A stretch of 64,000 nucleotides of DNA from an uncultured Lachnospiraceae bacterium (GTDB taxonomy: Bacteria > Bacillota > Clostridia > Lachnospirales > Lachnospiraceae): assembly GCA_900316625.1 (NCBI GenBank), contig ONDO01000008.1, positions 1 through 64,000 of the forward strand, in the 5' to 3' direction. Positions 1 through 8,728 of the stretch are shown here, piece after piece. Numbering within the stretch: the stretch's first letter is position 1; every line of letters starts with the position of its first letter. The translations under genes were made by a program, and so were the position numbers. The notes beneath the pieces are model-generated. The model was not told where the DNA came from. It was given only the letters and a program-made list of their open reading frames with translations, and made no database searches.

Positions 1-26
1 GCGATGTAAATTGAAGGAGGAGAGAG

Positions 27-248
27 ATGAAGACACTTCGAGACATCAATGTAGGAGAGACTTCCAAGGTTGTGAAGATTCATGGCCAGGGAGCGCTGAA
101 GAAGAGAATTATGGATATGGGTATTACTAAGGGTACCGAGATTTATGTCAGAAAGGTAGCTCCTCTGGGCGATCCAATTGAAGCAACCGTAAGGGGTTAT
201 GAACTGACACTGAGAAAAGATGATGCTGATATTCTGGAGATGGAGTAA
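27..248 (+). CDS. feoA: FeoA, ferrous iron transport accessory protein
   Basis: A 73-residue cytoplasmic protein with the SH3-like FeoA fold. It assists the FeoB ferrous iron transporter, probably by binding its cytoplasmic G domain. The sequence shows the family pattern: a start on vGETskVvkI, a central KKRIMDMGIT motif, and a second half with the ATVRGYELTLR strand and a C-terminal hydrophobic ILEME. The length is usual for stand-alone FeoA. The start ATG has a strong site (ggaggagaga) seven bases upstream. feoB begins 9 bases after the stop, so the two are co-transcribed. The promoter lies before the window, so any Fur/DtxR site is not visible. The assignment is secure. Confidence 0.96.
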   Translation: MKTLRDINVGETSKVVKIHGQGALKKRIMDMGITKGTEIYVRKVAPLGDPIEATVRGYELTLRKDDADILEME

Positions 249-257
249 GGAGAGGAA

Positions 258-2402
258 ATGGAAATCAAGATTGCACTTGCAGGTAACCCGAACTGTGGTA
301 AGACGACCCTGTTCAATGATCTGACCGGATCTAATCAGTACGTTGGTAACTGGCCCGGCGTAACTGTAGAGAAGAAAGAAGGACGTCTCAAGGGACACAA
401 AGATGTCATCATCCAGGATCTTCCCGGCATCTACTCCCTCTCCCCTTACACCTTGGAAGAGGTAGTGACCAGAGATTATCTGATCAGCGAAAAGCCGGAT
501 GTCATTCTGAACATCATCGATGGAACCAATATCGAGCGTAACCTCTACCTCACCACACAGCTTGTGGAAGTAGGAATTCCGGTCGTTCTTGCTATCAATA
601 TGATGGATCTGGTTCGTAAGAATGGCGACAATATTGATATTGATGCTCTTGGAAAAGCTCTCGGTTGCAAGGTAATCGAGATATCAGCCCTTAAGGGCCA
701 GGCAACAATGGAAGCAGCAGAACTTGCAGTCCGGGTGGCTAGGGAATATCAGCAGGATGGTAAGTCTGTGAAACTTCCTCATGTCTTCACAGGATCCGTA
801 GAGCATGCAATTGCCCACATCGAAGAATCCATTGAAGGCAAGGTGGATGCATCCGAACTTCGCTGGTTCGCCATCAAAGCATTCGAACGTGATGAGAAAG
901 CGTTAGAGAAGAGCGGTATCGGGAAGGAGATCCAAGATCACATCGAAGAGCATATTCTCGAATGTGAGTCGGAAGAGGATGATGATGCAGAATCCATCAT
1001 CACTAACCAGAGATATAACTACATCACTTCTCTCATTGATAAGACGGTCAGGAAGGGCAAGAAGAAGGGTGAACTGACTCTCTCCGATAAGATCGATCAG
1101 ATTGTCACCAATCGCTTCCTGGCACTTCCCATCTTCGTTGGAGTTATGTTCCTCGTATATTACATCGCAGTCACTACGATTGGAACGGCAATGACAGACT
1201 GGGTTAACGACGTTCTCTTCGGCGAATGGATTGTCGGTGGCTCCCGTACCCTGATGGAGAAGGCTGGCGTTACGGACTGGATCATCTCTCTTGTATCCGA
1301 TGGAATCCTGGCAGGTATTGGAACACCCCTTGGTTTCGTTCCTCAGATGGCAGTTGTATTCCTGCTCCTTGGCTTCCTGGAAGATGTAGGTTACATGTCC
1401 AGAGTAGCCTTTATCATGGATCGTATCTTCCGTAGGTTTGGCCTCTCTGGGAAGTCCTTCATTCCCTTCCTCATCTCTACCGGATGTGGAGTTCCCGGAA
1501 TTATGGCAACCAGAACCATTGAGTCCGAGAAGGACAGAAGAATGACCATGATCACCACAACCATGATCCCCTGTGGTGCAAAACTTCCGGTCATTGCAAC
1601 CATTGCAGGTTATGTGATGGGAGGCGCGTGGTGGATGGCCCCCGCATGTTACTTCGGCGGAATCGCCCTGGTTGTCATCTACTGCATTATCCTGAAGAAG
1701 ACCAAGGCTTTCGCAGGCGATCCCATTCCCTTTGTTATGGAACTTCCTGCTTACCATCTTCCTGCAATCAAGACCCTTCTTATGCATACCTGGGAACGTG
1801 TATGGGCCTTCATTAAGAAGGCTGGAACCATCCTCTTCCTCTGCTGTGCAGTAATGTGGTTCCTGGTAAGCTTCGGCTTCGAAGGCGGCGCATTCGGTCT
1901 GGTTGATCCTGAGAACTCCCTGATCGCAGCAATCGCTGGTTTCATCGCTCCCATCTTTATACCTCTTGGCTTTGGTGACTGGCGCCCCGTGGCAGCAACC
2001 CTGTCCGGTTTTGTTGCAAAGGAAGGCCTGGTATCCACCATGGCCCAGTTGACCCAGCTTGGTGCCATTGAAGAATATGACCCCGCAATGCAGACAGCAT
2101 TCCAGGCCTTCTTCCCTACCAGCATGGCAGCAATTGCATACCTTGCATTCAACATCTTTGACAGCCCTTGTCTCGCAGCAATCTCAACCGTTGCGAAGGA
2201 GATCGGCAGCCGTAAGCATTTCTGGTATGCCATCATCTTCCAGAATGTATCTGCCTATGTTGTCACTCTGATGCTTTACCAGCTGGTCGGACTTCTTGCA
2301 GGTCAGGTCGCTTTCAGCGTATGGACCATCGTAGCAGCAATTCTTCTTGTATGTGTTCTCTATCTGCTCTTCAGAAGAGATCAAAGTAAGAAGGCAGCAT
2401 AA
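258..2402 (+). CDS. feoB: FeoB, ferrous iron transporter
   Basis: A 714-residue inner-membrane Fe(II) transporter with an N-terminal GTPase. The G1 loop GNPNCGKTTLFN is at residues 9-20, G3 is the DLPGIYSL motif near 53-60, and the NMMD stretch near 115 acts as G4. A helical linker to about residue 260 precedes the membrane part (about 285 onward), which has two gate repeats. These contain the conserved GCGVPGIMATR near 410 and the LGFGDWRP stretch near 570. The length is normal for the family. It follows feoA by 9 bases. A short hairpin after the stop separates it from the two small membrane genes, which probably share the transcript. The assignment is secure. Confidence 0.97.
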   Translation: MEIKIALAGNPNCGKTTLFNDLTGSNQYVGNWPGVTVEKKEGRLKGHKDVIIQDLPGIYSLSPYTLEEVVTRDYLISEKPDVILNIIDGTNIERNLYLTTQLVEVGIPVVLAINMMDLVRKNGDNIDIDALGKALGCKVIEISALKGQATMEAAELAVRVAREYQQDGKSVKLPHVFTGSVEHAIAHIEESIEGKVDASELRWFAIKAFERDEKALEKSGIGKEIQDHIEEHILECESEEDDDAESIITNQRYNYITSLIDKTVRKGKKKGELTLSDKIDQIVTNRFLALPIFVGVMFLVYYIAVTTIGTAMTDWVNDVLFGEWIVGGSRTLMEKAGVTDWIISLVSDGILAGIGTPLGFVPQMAVVFLLLGFLEDVGYMSRVAFIMDRIFRRFGLSGKSFIPFLISTGCGVPGIMATRTIESEKDRRMTMITTTMIPCGAKLPVIATIAGYVMGGAWWMAPACYFGGIALVVIYCIILKKTKAFAGDPIPFVMELPAYHLPAIKTLLMHTWERVWAFIKKAGTILFLCCAVMWFLVSFGFEGGAFGLVDPENSLIAAIAGFIAPIFIPLGFGDWRPVAATLSGFVAKEGLVSTMAQLTQLGAIEEYDPAMQTAFQAFFPTSMAAIAYLAFNIFDSPCLAAISTVAKEIGSRKHFWYAIIFQNVSAYVVTLMLYQLVGLLAGQVAFSVWTIVAAILLVCVLYLLFRRDQSKKAA

Positions 2403-2411
2403 GAACTATGG

Positions 2412-2435
2412 CCCTTCGGAAATGAAGGGCTTCTT
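2412..2435 (+). terminator. Hairpin after feoB, weak terminator or processing site
   Basis: Perfect 7-bp stem (gcccttc at 2412-2418, gaagggc at 2425-2431) with a six-base loop, followed by ttctt rather than a full T tract. It probably lowers expression of the two small downstream genes relative to feoB, or stabilises the feoAB message. Confidence 0.5.
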
Positions 2436-2453
2436 ACATAAGAAAGTGTTATT

Positions 2454-2849
2454 ATGAACTTAAATATTCCTATCAATGGGAGTGCAGATATTATCGTTTT
2501 ACTACTTGTTTTCATAGCACTTCTCTTCGGTGGCAGGGCTTTTCTGAGTTTCTTTCGAAATCCCCAGGCAGGAGAGAAGAAGCGAAACAGAAGAGCGACT
2601 GACAGGAAGCAGATTGTATTAAGCATCGATGGCATGATGTGTGGTCAGTGTGAAGCCCATGTGAAGGAAGCGATCCGGAAGAATGTCCCAAAAGCAAAGG
2701 GACTAAGAGCAGATCACATGGAAGGAAGAGCGGTATTTTCCCTGGAAGAAGAGATGCCGTCCACAGAGCTTCGAAGAACTCTTGAAGAAGCCTTCGAACC
2801 TATGGGCTATCGATTGCTGGATCTTAGAAAGGATGAGGGAAGCAGATGA
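2454..2849 (+). CDS. Small membrane protein with heavy-metal-associated (HMA) domain
   Basis: 131 residues. One N-terminal membrane helix (about residues 10-30) is followed by a basic cytoplasmic stretch, then an HMA/CopZ-like ferredoxin fold from about residue 58. The metal-binding loop reads GMMCGQCEAH (CxxC), as in copper chaperones and P-type ATPase N-domains. Such membrane-anchored HMA proteins are not a standard part of Feo systems. Its place between feoB and the Cys-rich protein suggests metal handling at the transporter, or a second specificity; that is inference. The stop overlaps the next start (ATGA), so translation is probably coupled. Confidence 0.8.
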   Translation: MNLNIPINGSADIIVLLLVFIALLFGGRAFLSFFRNPQAGEKKRNRRATDRKQIVLSIDGMMCGQCEAHVKEAIRKNVPKAKGLRADHMEGRAVFSLEEEMPSTELRRTLEEAFEPMGYRLLDLRKDEGSR

Positions 2850-3076
2850 ATATCATAGATATCATTATTGTTGCAGTCATTGCGATTCTTATGTGGCTCG
2901 CAGGACGGAAGATCTATCAGGATAAGAAGAATGGTGTCAGTTCCTGTGGCGCAGGTTGCAGTGGAAGCTGCGCATCCTGTCCTTCCTATCATGCTAAGAC
3001 AAGCGAGGTTTCTGAGGAGGAACTGAAGAGAATTCGGCATAGCATCAGGAAGAGAGAAGAAGCTCTTCGTAAATAA
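2846..3076 (+). CDS. FeoB-associated Cys-rich membrane protein
   Basis: 76 residues. A single N-terminal membrane helix (about 3-20) precedes a short cysteine cluster (SSCGAGCSGSCASCPSYH, four Cys in about 12 residues) and a charged C-terminal helix. This matches the small Cys-rich membrane proteins found beside feoB in Firmicutes, the counterpart of FeoC in enterobacteria. The cluster may bind iron or an Fe-S centre, but its role is unproven. It overlaps the HMA gene by 4 bases and closes the feo operon. A terminator-like hairpin follows. Confidence 0.85.
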   Translation: MNIIDIIIVAVIAILMWLAGRKIYQDKKNGVSSCGAGCSGSCASCPSYHAKTSEVSEEELKRIRHSIRKREEALRK

Positions 3077-3121
3077 TAACAAGACATCGTGGCTGATTTT
3101 GTGGTATTTGCCAAATTGTTC

Positions 3122-3176
3122 GCCCCCCGCTTTTCGGTGTAAGATGGTCTTATACCATAAGCGGAGGGCTTTTTAT
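3122..3176 (+). terminator. Terminator-like hairpin carrying the SD of the next gene
   Basis: An 11-bp stem with one mismatch (3122-3132 with 3159-3169) and a five-base T tract at 3170-3174. It would end the feo transcript. The 3' arm contains ggagg, 9 bases before the ATG at 3177, so the glycosyltransferase ribosome site is built into the terminator arm. A weak promoter could be nested here (ttgttc at 3116-3121, taagat at 3140-3145, 18-base gap). Confidence 0.7.
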
Positions 3177-4235
3177 ATGGACTCGGATATCCGTTTTTCA
3201 ATTATATTTCCATCATACAATGAAGAAGATCATCTCGAACAAGGCATTGAAGCAGTGCTGCATCAGAGCTACGGGAATTTCGAGCTGATTATTATCGATG
3301 ATGGATCACAAGATAAGACCGGCCAGATTGGCGAACATTACAGCTCTCTGCATAAGGATGTCCGCCTTATTCGTCATGCGAAGAATATGGGAAGATCTTT
3401 TACGAGAAATGAAGGGCTGCGGGAAGCCTCCGGCGATTATATTCTCTTCCTCGATCCAGATGATACGATGGAGCCGGACCTTCTGAAGCGTGTCAATGAA
3501 GCTCTTCGGCATGAACACTATGATGTAGTGTCCTTCTCTTATTCGGAACAATTCCTGACAAGTAAGGGGCAGCTTATCCTGCAGATGCCACACCCTATGC
3601 CGAGTCGCAGGATTACAGAAGACCAGATGCTCTATGAAGCGGTTCGGGAGATGGAATTAGGAGGCTTTATCGGTCATGTCTGGGACAAGGCCTATCGCCT
3701 TGACTTCCTACGCCAGGCAAAGATTCAGTTCCCTCATGAGATACAGATTGAAGGCGCACTCTTTGATATCGAGGTTATGAAACACAAGCCGAGTATGATT
3801 ACGATTCCGGATGAACTCTATCATTGCAGGAATTTTACGGATGGAAATCGCATCGGCAAGTTCCTGCCGAATTATCTCCCCCTGCATCGCCGTGTAATCG
3901 AGGAGGTCTATCAGCTCTGGCTGGACTGGGGGCTAAGGGATGAGCTGTCCCTGGAAGTCCTGTCCTATCGCTATATGAGAGTCCTATCCTCCGCCTGCCT
4001 TCGGCTTCTCCGTCATGGCGTGAATGCAGAGGAGGCTGCCGCGCTGATGGAACGCGAGACGAAGGAAGAGATCTATCTTGCGCTTGCTCCACATTTCTAT
4101 CCGCTCCGCAAGGAGAATAAGAGGATTCTGATCGCCCTGGCATCTGGCAGGATGAATAAGGCAGTGAAGAGAATTACCCGTCTCATGCTCCTTGAAAAGC
4201 TGGCACCGGAAGTGGCGCTGAAGATTCTCTACTAA
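3177..4235 (+). CDS. Family 2 glycosyltransferase
   Basis: 352 residues, GT-A fold. The N-terminus carries the GT2 signature: FSIIFPSYNEEDHLEQ, then ELIIIDDGSQDKT with the nucleotide-binding Asp pair, and the metal-binding YILFLDPDDTME. It transfers a sugar from a nucleotide donor to an unknown acceptor, probably in cell-surface polysaccharide synthesis. The C-terminal 150 residues are helical and lack membrane segments. The frame is open upstream to 3099, but the ATG at 3177 is chosen because it has an SD and the GT2 domain starts right after it. A related gene is at 37719. The specific sugar cannot be read from the sequence. Confidence 0.88.
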   Translation: MDSDIRFSIIFPSYNEEDHLEQGIEAVLHQSYGNFELIIIDDGSQDKTGQIGEHYSSLHKDVRLIRHAKNMGRSFTRNEGLREASGDYILFLDPDDTMEPDLLKRVNEALRHEHYDVVSFSYSEQFLTSKGQLILQMPHPMPSRRITEDQMLYEAVREMELGGFIGHVWDKAYRLDFLRQAKIQFPHEIQIEGALFDIEVMKHKPSMITIPDELYHCRNFTDGNRIGKFLPNYLPLHRRVIEEVYQLWLDWGLRDELSLEVLSYRYMRVLSSACLRLLRHGVNAEEAAALMERETKEEIYLALAPHFYPLRKENKRILIALASGRMNKAVKRITRLMLLEKLAPEVALKILY

Positions 4236-4356
4236 GGGAGTTTTTCGGAAAAGGGCCTCTTAAGAACGGGGAATCCTTATGATTCTATACGGAGCATGGC
4301 TCTTGTGATATAGTAGGACATGGAAATTGGTTTTTTCGAAGGAATAGGAGAGAAAA

Positions 4357-4512
4357 ATGACAGACGCAGGATTTCTTATCATATTTCTTATTGTCGTAAT
4401 TGCGATTAGTATTATTGCCGTAATCGCAGTTCTGGGTGGGCTTTCAAGTATCTTTGGAGCCATTGCCAATACGATCGCTTCTAAGGATGAAGAGGACGGC
4501 CAGGGAAACTAA
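4357..4512 (+). CDS. 51-residue single-helix membrane protein, unknown
   Basis: A short ORF with a good site (aataggagag) before its ATG. It encodes an almost continuous hydrophobic helix (residues 4-38, rich in Ile, Val and Ala with a small Gly-Gly break), then a charged tail ending SKDEEDGQGN. I do not recognise the family. It stands alone between a glycosyltransferase and an acyltransferase-like gene, with a hairpin and T tract starting 25 bases after its stop. Small single-pass proteins of this kind often regulate membrane partners, but nothing here proves it. The coding call rests on the SD, the composition and the clean membrane topology. Confidence 0.6.
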   Translation: MTDAGFLIIFLIVVIAISIIAVIAVLGGLSSIFGAIANTIASKDEEDGQGN

Positions 4513-4536
4513 AAATAAAAATTGTTTTACAAACAG

Positions 4537-4576
4537 ACGCTCCGGTGATAGATTATTGCATTGGAGCGTTTTTATT
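4537..4576 (+). terminator. Hairpin with T tract and embedded SD
   Basis: A 7-bp perfect stem (acgctcc at 4537-4543, ggagcgt at 4563-4569) followed by tttttattt. The 3' arm contains ggag, which also serves as the SD for the ATG at 4578. This is the same arrangement as at 3122-3179. Confidence 0.65.
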
Positions 4577-4577
4577 T

Positions 4578-5747
4578 ATGAAAAAACAGAATCATTTTAT
4601 CAACTACATGAAGGGCATTGCGATTCTGATGGTCGTGCTGACGCATATGAGCTGGAGTGACCGTTCAAATCCGGTATTCCCTTATCTGATACAGATGGCA
4701 GTGCCCATCTTCATGCTGATTAGCGGCATGAACTACGCCTTGTCGAATCAGAGAAAAGGATTCCACAGCGTAAGGAGCCTCTATACCCTGCCTCAGATCT
4801 GGCACAGGATTCGTCCTATGGCGGAGCCTCTCTTCTTCCTCTATATCATAGAGATTGTTACTATTGAGATTACGAATCCGGCCAAGCTCGGAAGCGGGAA
4901 GGCAGAACGAATCTGGAATATCTTCTACCATTATTTCCTGGGAGGATATACCAAGTACGGTTCTTATTACTTCCCGGTCATGGTAGAAGTAATCCTCTTT
5001 TATCCCCTGCTCTATTGCCTGGTGGCTTACCTTCGCGGCAAGGGCGTGATACTGGTAGCGGTTCTGAATCTGCTCTATGAGTCGATGGTAACTGTAACGG
5101 ACATGTCCGGAAGTCTCTATCGACTGCTGGGCTTCCGCTATATGCTCTACCTGGCCTTCGGCACCTGGATGGGTCTCTATGGCGAAGAGTTCATGCGAAA
5201 CGGTATCCGCTGGAAGCAGGCAGTTCTTCTTCTGGCCATTCCGGTCGGAGCGAATTATGTCTATCTGAACTGGTATACGGATTACAGCTTCTTCACCTTC
5301 GAGTACTGGCTGGCAACGTCCATGATGACAGCCTTCTACTTCTTCCCTATTTTCTTCCTTGGAAGTCATTATCTGAAAGATCTGGAATTGAAGAATCCTC
5401 CTGCCCGCCTCTTAGAGAAGATAGGACAGAAGACGTGGTTCATCATGCTCTCCCAGATGTACTGGTATCAGTTCATCGTCGACAGGATCTATGATGGCGT
5501 TCCGATGGGGCTGCAGCTTCTTATCAATGAAGTCGTCGCTGTGTCAGCGGGATTCTTATTCTGTGCTGCCTATAACCGCATTCTTACGCCGACCATGCAG
5601 AATATTCTTGTTCCTTTCGAGCAGTCCTTCTTACTTCCTATGGTGAGAAAAGTGCTTAACGTCTTGACAAGAATCTGTCCTCAAATTAGAATAGTCACAG
5701 CGTTGAGAAAGAGGAGTAACTCTGTAGCGCGCCATGAGAGAGGATGA
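4578..5747 (+). CDS. Acyltransferase-family (OafA/WecH-like) membrane protein
   Basis: 389 residues with about ten membrane helices. The N-terminal part (NYMKGIAILMVVLTHMSW) has the conserved His after the first helix typical of acyltransferase family 3 proteins, which O-acylate surface sugars or peptidoglycan. The start at 4578 is preferred over the upstream ATG at 4545, which lies inside the preceding hairpin and has no SD. Together with the glycosyltransferase at 3177 it suggests envelope decoration. The last 80 bases carry the valS promoter and the start of its T-box, so the C-terminal tail (basic, ending VARHERG) is constrained by regulatory sequence. The substrate is unknown. Confidence 0.8.
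   Translation: MKKQNHFINYMKGIAILMVVLTHMSWSDRSNPVFPYLIQMAVPIFMLISGMNYALSNQRKGFHSVRSLYTLPQIWHRIRPMAEPLFFLYIIEIVTIEITNPAKLGSGKAERIWNIFYHYFLGGYTKYGSYYFPVMVEVILFYPLLYCLVAYLRGKGVILVAVLNLLYESMVTVTDMSGSLYRLLGFRYMLYLAFGTWMGLYGEEFMRNGIRWKQAVLLLAIPVGANYVYLNWYTDYSFFTFEYWLATSMMTAFYFFPIFFLGSHYLKDLELKNPPARLLEKIGQKTWFIMLSQMYWYQFIVDRIYDGVPMGLQLLINEVVAVSAGFLFCAAYNRILTPTMQNILVPFEQSFLLPMVRKVLNVLTRICPQIRIVTALRKRSNSVARHERG
5664..5692 (+). promoter_or_regulatory. valS promoter, inside the acyltransferase coding region
   Basis: Consensus -35 TTGACA (5664-5669), a 17-base spacer, then -10 TAGAAT (5687-5692). The predicted start is near 5699, just before the T-box stem I. The whole promoter lies within the last 84 bases of the upstream gene. 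Confidence 0.85.
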
Positions 5748-5958
5748 TCACCGGCTGAGAGTCATCCGGAAGGCGGCAGGGCCAAGGTAGCTTTCGAGCT
5801 TGATTCCTGAGAAACGAAGAGCATGCTGTAATCGCTCGGGTATTAGGGATTCGCGTTTCGTCCGCGTTAAGGATAAGAAGAGTAAGAAATACAGGTGGTA
5901 CCGCACTTAGACTTTGTTTGTAAGTGCCCTGTGTCTAACCGACACGGGGCACTTTTTT
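5699..5958 (+). promoter_or_regulatory. T-box leader (valine) of valS with terminator
   Basis: A tRNA-sensing leader. Stem I begins with the AGTA kink motif (aggagtaactc, about 5712-5722) closed by gagcttgattcct. The specifier is most likely GTA (Val) at 5787-5789. The T-box motif aggtggtaccgc is at 5893-5904; its TGGT bulge can pair with the ACCA end of tRNA-Val. A 13-bp terminator stem (5923-5935 with 5941-5953) plus six T residues completes it. Uncharged tRNA-Val would favour antitermination and raise ValRS. The 5' 49 bases overlap the upstream coding region. This accounts for the 305-base gap before valS. Confidence 0.93.
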
Positions 5959-6052
5959 AATGCCGGTATACATCGGACATTCATATTGACCCGTGCCAAA
6001 AGTACCTGTTTCGTTGGTGGGACAAAGGCCCGAATAGAAGAAAGGATTTGTC

Positions 6053-8728
6053 ATGGCAAAAGAACTTGCAAAGACCTATGATCCTTCCCAGATTGAAGAT
6101 CGCATCTACGCGAATTGGGAAGAAAAGGGATACTTCCATGCAGAAGTAGATCCTAAGAAGAAACCCTTCACCATCATGATGCCTCCTCCTAATATCACAG
6201 GACAGCTTCATATGGGACATGCACTGGATAACACCATGCAGGACATTCTCTCCCGTTATAAGAGAATGGAAGGTTATAACGTACTCTGGCAGCCTGGTAC
6301 AGACCATGCTTCCATCGCAACCGAAGTTAAGGTTACAAAGGCACTGAAGGAGCAGGGTATCGATAAGGCGGAACTCGGCCGTGAAGGCTTCCTCGAGAAG
6401 TGCTGGGAATGGAGAGCAGAGTACGGCGGACGCATCATCAAGCAGCTGAAGAAGATTGGATCTTCTGCAGACTGGCAGAGAGAGCGTTTCACCATGGACG
6501 AAGGCTGCTCGAATGCAGTTAAGAATGTCTTCCTTAAGATGTATGACAAGGGCTGGATCTACAAGGGCTCCCGCATCATCAACTGGTGTCCTGTATGTAA
6601 GACATCTATCTCTGATGCTGAGGTTGAATACCAGGAACAGCACAGCCACTTCTGGCATATTAAGTATCCCCTGATAAATGAGGATGGCAGTGTCAGCACC
6701 GAGAAGTTCCTCGAGTTCGCGACTACCCGTCCTGAGACCATGCTGGGTGATACTGCAGTTGCAGTTAATCCGGAAGATCCTCGCTACAAGGATCTGATCG
6801 GCAAGAAGGTTATGCTTCCCATCATGAACCGTCCCATCCCCATCGTTGGCGATGAGCACGCAGATATGGAAGAAGGAACCGGTGTTGTTAAGATTACACC
6901 TGCACATGACCCTAACGATTTCGAGGTTGGCAAGCGTCATGATCTTCCCATCATCAACGTTCTGAACGATGATGCAACCATCAATAAGAATGGTGGCAAA
7001 TTCGAGGGTATGGATCGTTATGAGGCACGTAAGGCTATCGTTAAGGAACTCGATGAGATGGGACTTCTCGTTGAGATCGAAGATCTGACGCATAATGTAG
7101 GTACCCATGACCGCTGTGGAACAACCGTAGAGCCTATGGTTAAGGATCAGTGGTTCGTTAAGATGGACGAGCTGATCAAGCCGGCGGTAGAGGGTGTTAA
7201 GAATGGTGAGATCAAGCTTCTGCCCAAGCGTATGGATAAGACCTACTTCAACTGGACCGATAATATTCGTGACTGGTGTATCTCCCGTCAGCTCTGGTGG
7301 GGACACAGAATTCCTGCTTACTACTGCGACAACTGTGGTGAGATGGTAGTAGCCGCTGAAGCACCTACCGTATGCCCTAAGTGTGGTAAGAATCACTTTA
7401 CGCAGGATCCGGATACCCTGGATACCTGGTTCTCCTCTGCACTCTGGCCCTTCTCTACTCTGGGCTGGCCTGAGAAGACTCCGGAACTGGATTACTTCTA
7501 TCCTAACGACGTTCTCGTTACCGGATATGACATTATCTTCTTCTGGGTGATCCGTATGATCTTCTCCGGATATGAGCAGATGGGTAAGGCGCCCTTCAAG
7601 ACCGTTCTCTTCCACGGACTGGTTCGTGATGACCAGGGTCGTAAGATGTCTAAGTCCCTCGGAAATGGTATCGATCCTCTGGAAGTTATCGATAAGTATG
7701 GTGCAGATGCTCTGCGTCTTACCCTGATTACCGGTAATGCACCTGGTAATGATATGCGTTTCTACTGGGAGCGTGTTGAGAACAGCCGTAACTTCGCAAA
7801 CAAGGTATGGAATGCATCCCGTTTCATCATGATGAACCTGGATGGATTTCATGATGAGAAGCCGGAAGCATCTGCCTTCTCCACGGTTGATCACTGGATC
7901 CTGTCCCGTATCAATACCGTAATCCGTGAAGTTACAGAGGCTATGGATAAGTTCGAACTGGGTATCGCAGTACAGAAGGTCTACGACTTCATCTGGGATG
8001 AGTTCTGTGACTGGTATATCGAGCTTGTAAAGCCCAGAATCTATAACAAGGATGCTGAGAATGCAGAAGCAGTTGCATCTCGTAATGCAGCTCTGTGGAC
8101 TCTGAAGCACGTTCTGTCTGACGCGCTTAAGCTGCTCCATCCCTATATGCCTTTCATCACAGAGGAGATCTTCCTCTCCCTGCATCCGGAAGAAGAATCG
8201 ATCATGATCTCTTCCTGGCCGGTATATGATGAAGATAGGGATGATAAGAAGGCAGAAGAAGAGATTCGCCGTGTCATCGAACTGGTTCGCGCACTTCGTG
8301 ATGCCCGCACAAAGATGAACGTACCACCCAGCCGTAAGGCTACGCTCATTATCGTAAGTGATAATGAAGACGTACGTAGCACCTACTCTGATCTTGCAGC
8401 AATCTACCAGAATCTTGCCATGGCAGGAGAGATCCTTGTTCAGGCTGATAAGACCGGTGTTGCAGAAGATGCAGTATCTGTCGTTATCGCAGATGCGATC
8501 TGCTACATGCCTCTGTCTGACCTGGTAGACCTTCAGCAGGAGAAGGAGCGTCTCGAGAAGGAGAAGACCCGACTGGAAGGTGAGATGAAGCGTTCCAAGG
8601 GCATGCTCTCGAATGAGAAGTTCCTTGCTAAGGCTCCGGAATCTAAGGTTAACGAAGAGAAGGAGAAGATGGCCAGGTATCAGCAGATGCTCGATGACGT
8701 TACCAAGCGTCTTGCGGAGATGAAGTAA
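6053..8728 (+). CDS. valS: Valyl-tRNA synthetase
   Basis: 891 residues, class I synthetase charging tRNA-Val in the cytoplasm. The HIGH-type motif PPPNITGQLHMGHA is at about 43-56, and the CP1 editing domain (TTRPETMLGDTAVAV) is near 224. A zinc-knuckle stretch with CDNCG and CPKCG lies at about 424-445, KMSKS is at 531-535, and the anticodon-binding domain follows. The C-terminal arm (about 825-891) is the Glu/Lys-rich coiled coil typical of ValRS. The length is standard. It is controlled by the T-box leader upstream and ends in a strong terminator 70 bases downstream. Confidence 0.98.
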   Translation: MAKELAKTYDPSQIEDRIYANWEEKGYFHAEVDPKKKPFTIMMPPPNITGQLHMGHALDNTMQDILSRYKRMEGYNVLWQPGTDHASIATEVKVTKALKEQGIDKAELGREGFLEKCWEWRAEYGGRIIKQLKKIGSSADWQRERFTMDEGCSNAVKNVFLKMYDKGWIYKGSRIINWCPVCKTSISDAEVEYQEQHSHFWHIKYPLINEDGSVSTEKFLEFATTRPETMLGDTAVAVNPEDPRYKDLIGKKVMLPIMNRPIPIVGDEHADMEEGTGVVKITPAHDPNDFEVGKRHDLPIINVLNDDATINKNGGKFEGMDRYEARKAIVKELDEMGLLVEIEDLTHNVGTHDRCGTTVEPMVKDQWFVKMDELIKPAVEGVKNGEIKLLPKRMDKTYFNWTDNIRDWCISRQLWWGHRIPAYYCDNCGEMVVAAEAPTVCPKCGKNHFTQDPDTLDTWFSSALWPFSTLGWPEKTPELDYFYPNDVLVTGYDIIFFWVIRMIFSGYEQMGKAPFKTVLFHGLVRDDQGRKMSKSLGNGIDPLEVIDKYGADALRLTLITGNAPGNDMRFYWERVENSRNFANKVWNASRFIMMNLDGFHDEKPEASAFSTVDHWILSRINTVIREVTEAMDKFELGIAVQKVYDFIWDEFCDWYIELVKPRIYNKDAENAEAVASRNAALWTLKHVLSDALKLLHPYMPFITEEIFLSLHPEEESIMISSWPVYDEDRDDKKAEEEIRRVIELVRALRDARTKMNVPPSRKATLIIVSDNEDVRSTYSDLAAIYQNLAMAGEILVQADKTGVAEDAVSVVIADAICYMPLSDLVDLQQEKERLEKEKTRLEGEMKRSKGMLSNEKFLAKAPESKVNEEKEKMARYQQMLDDVTKRLAEMK

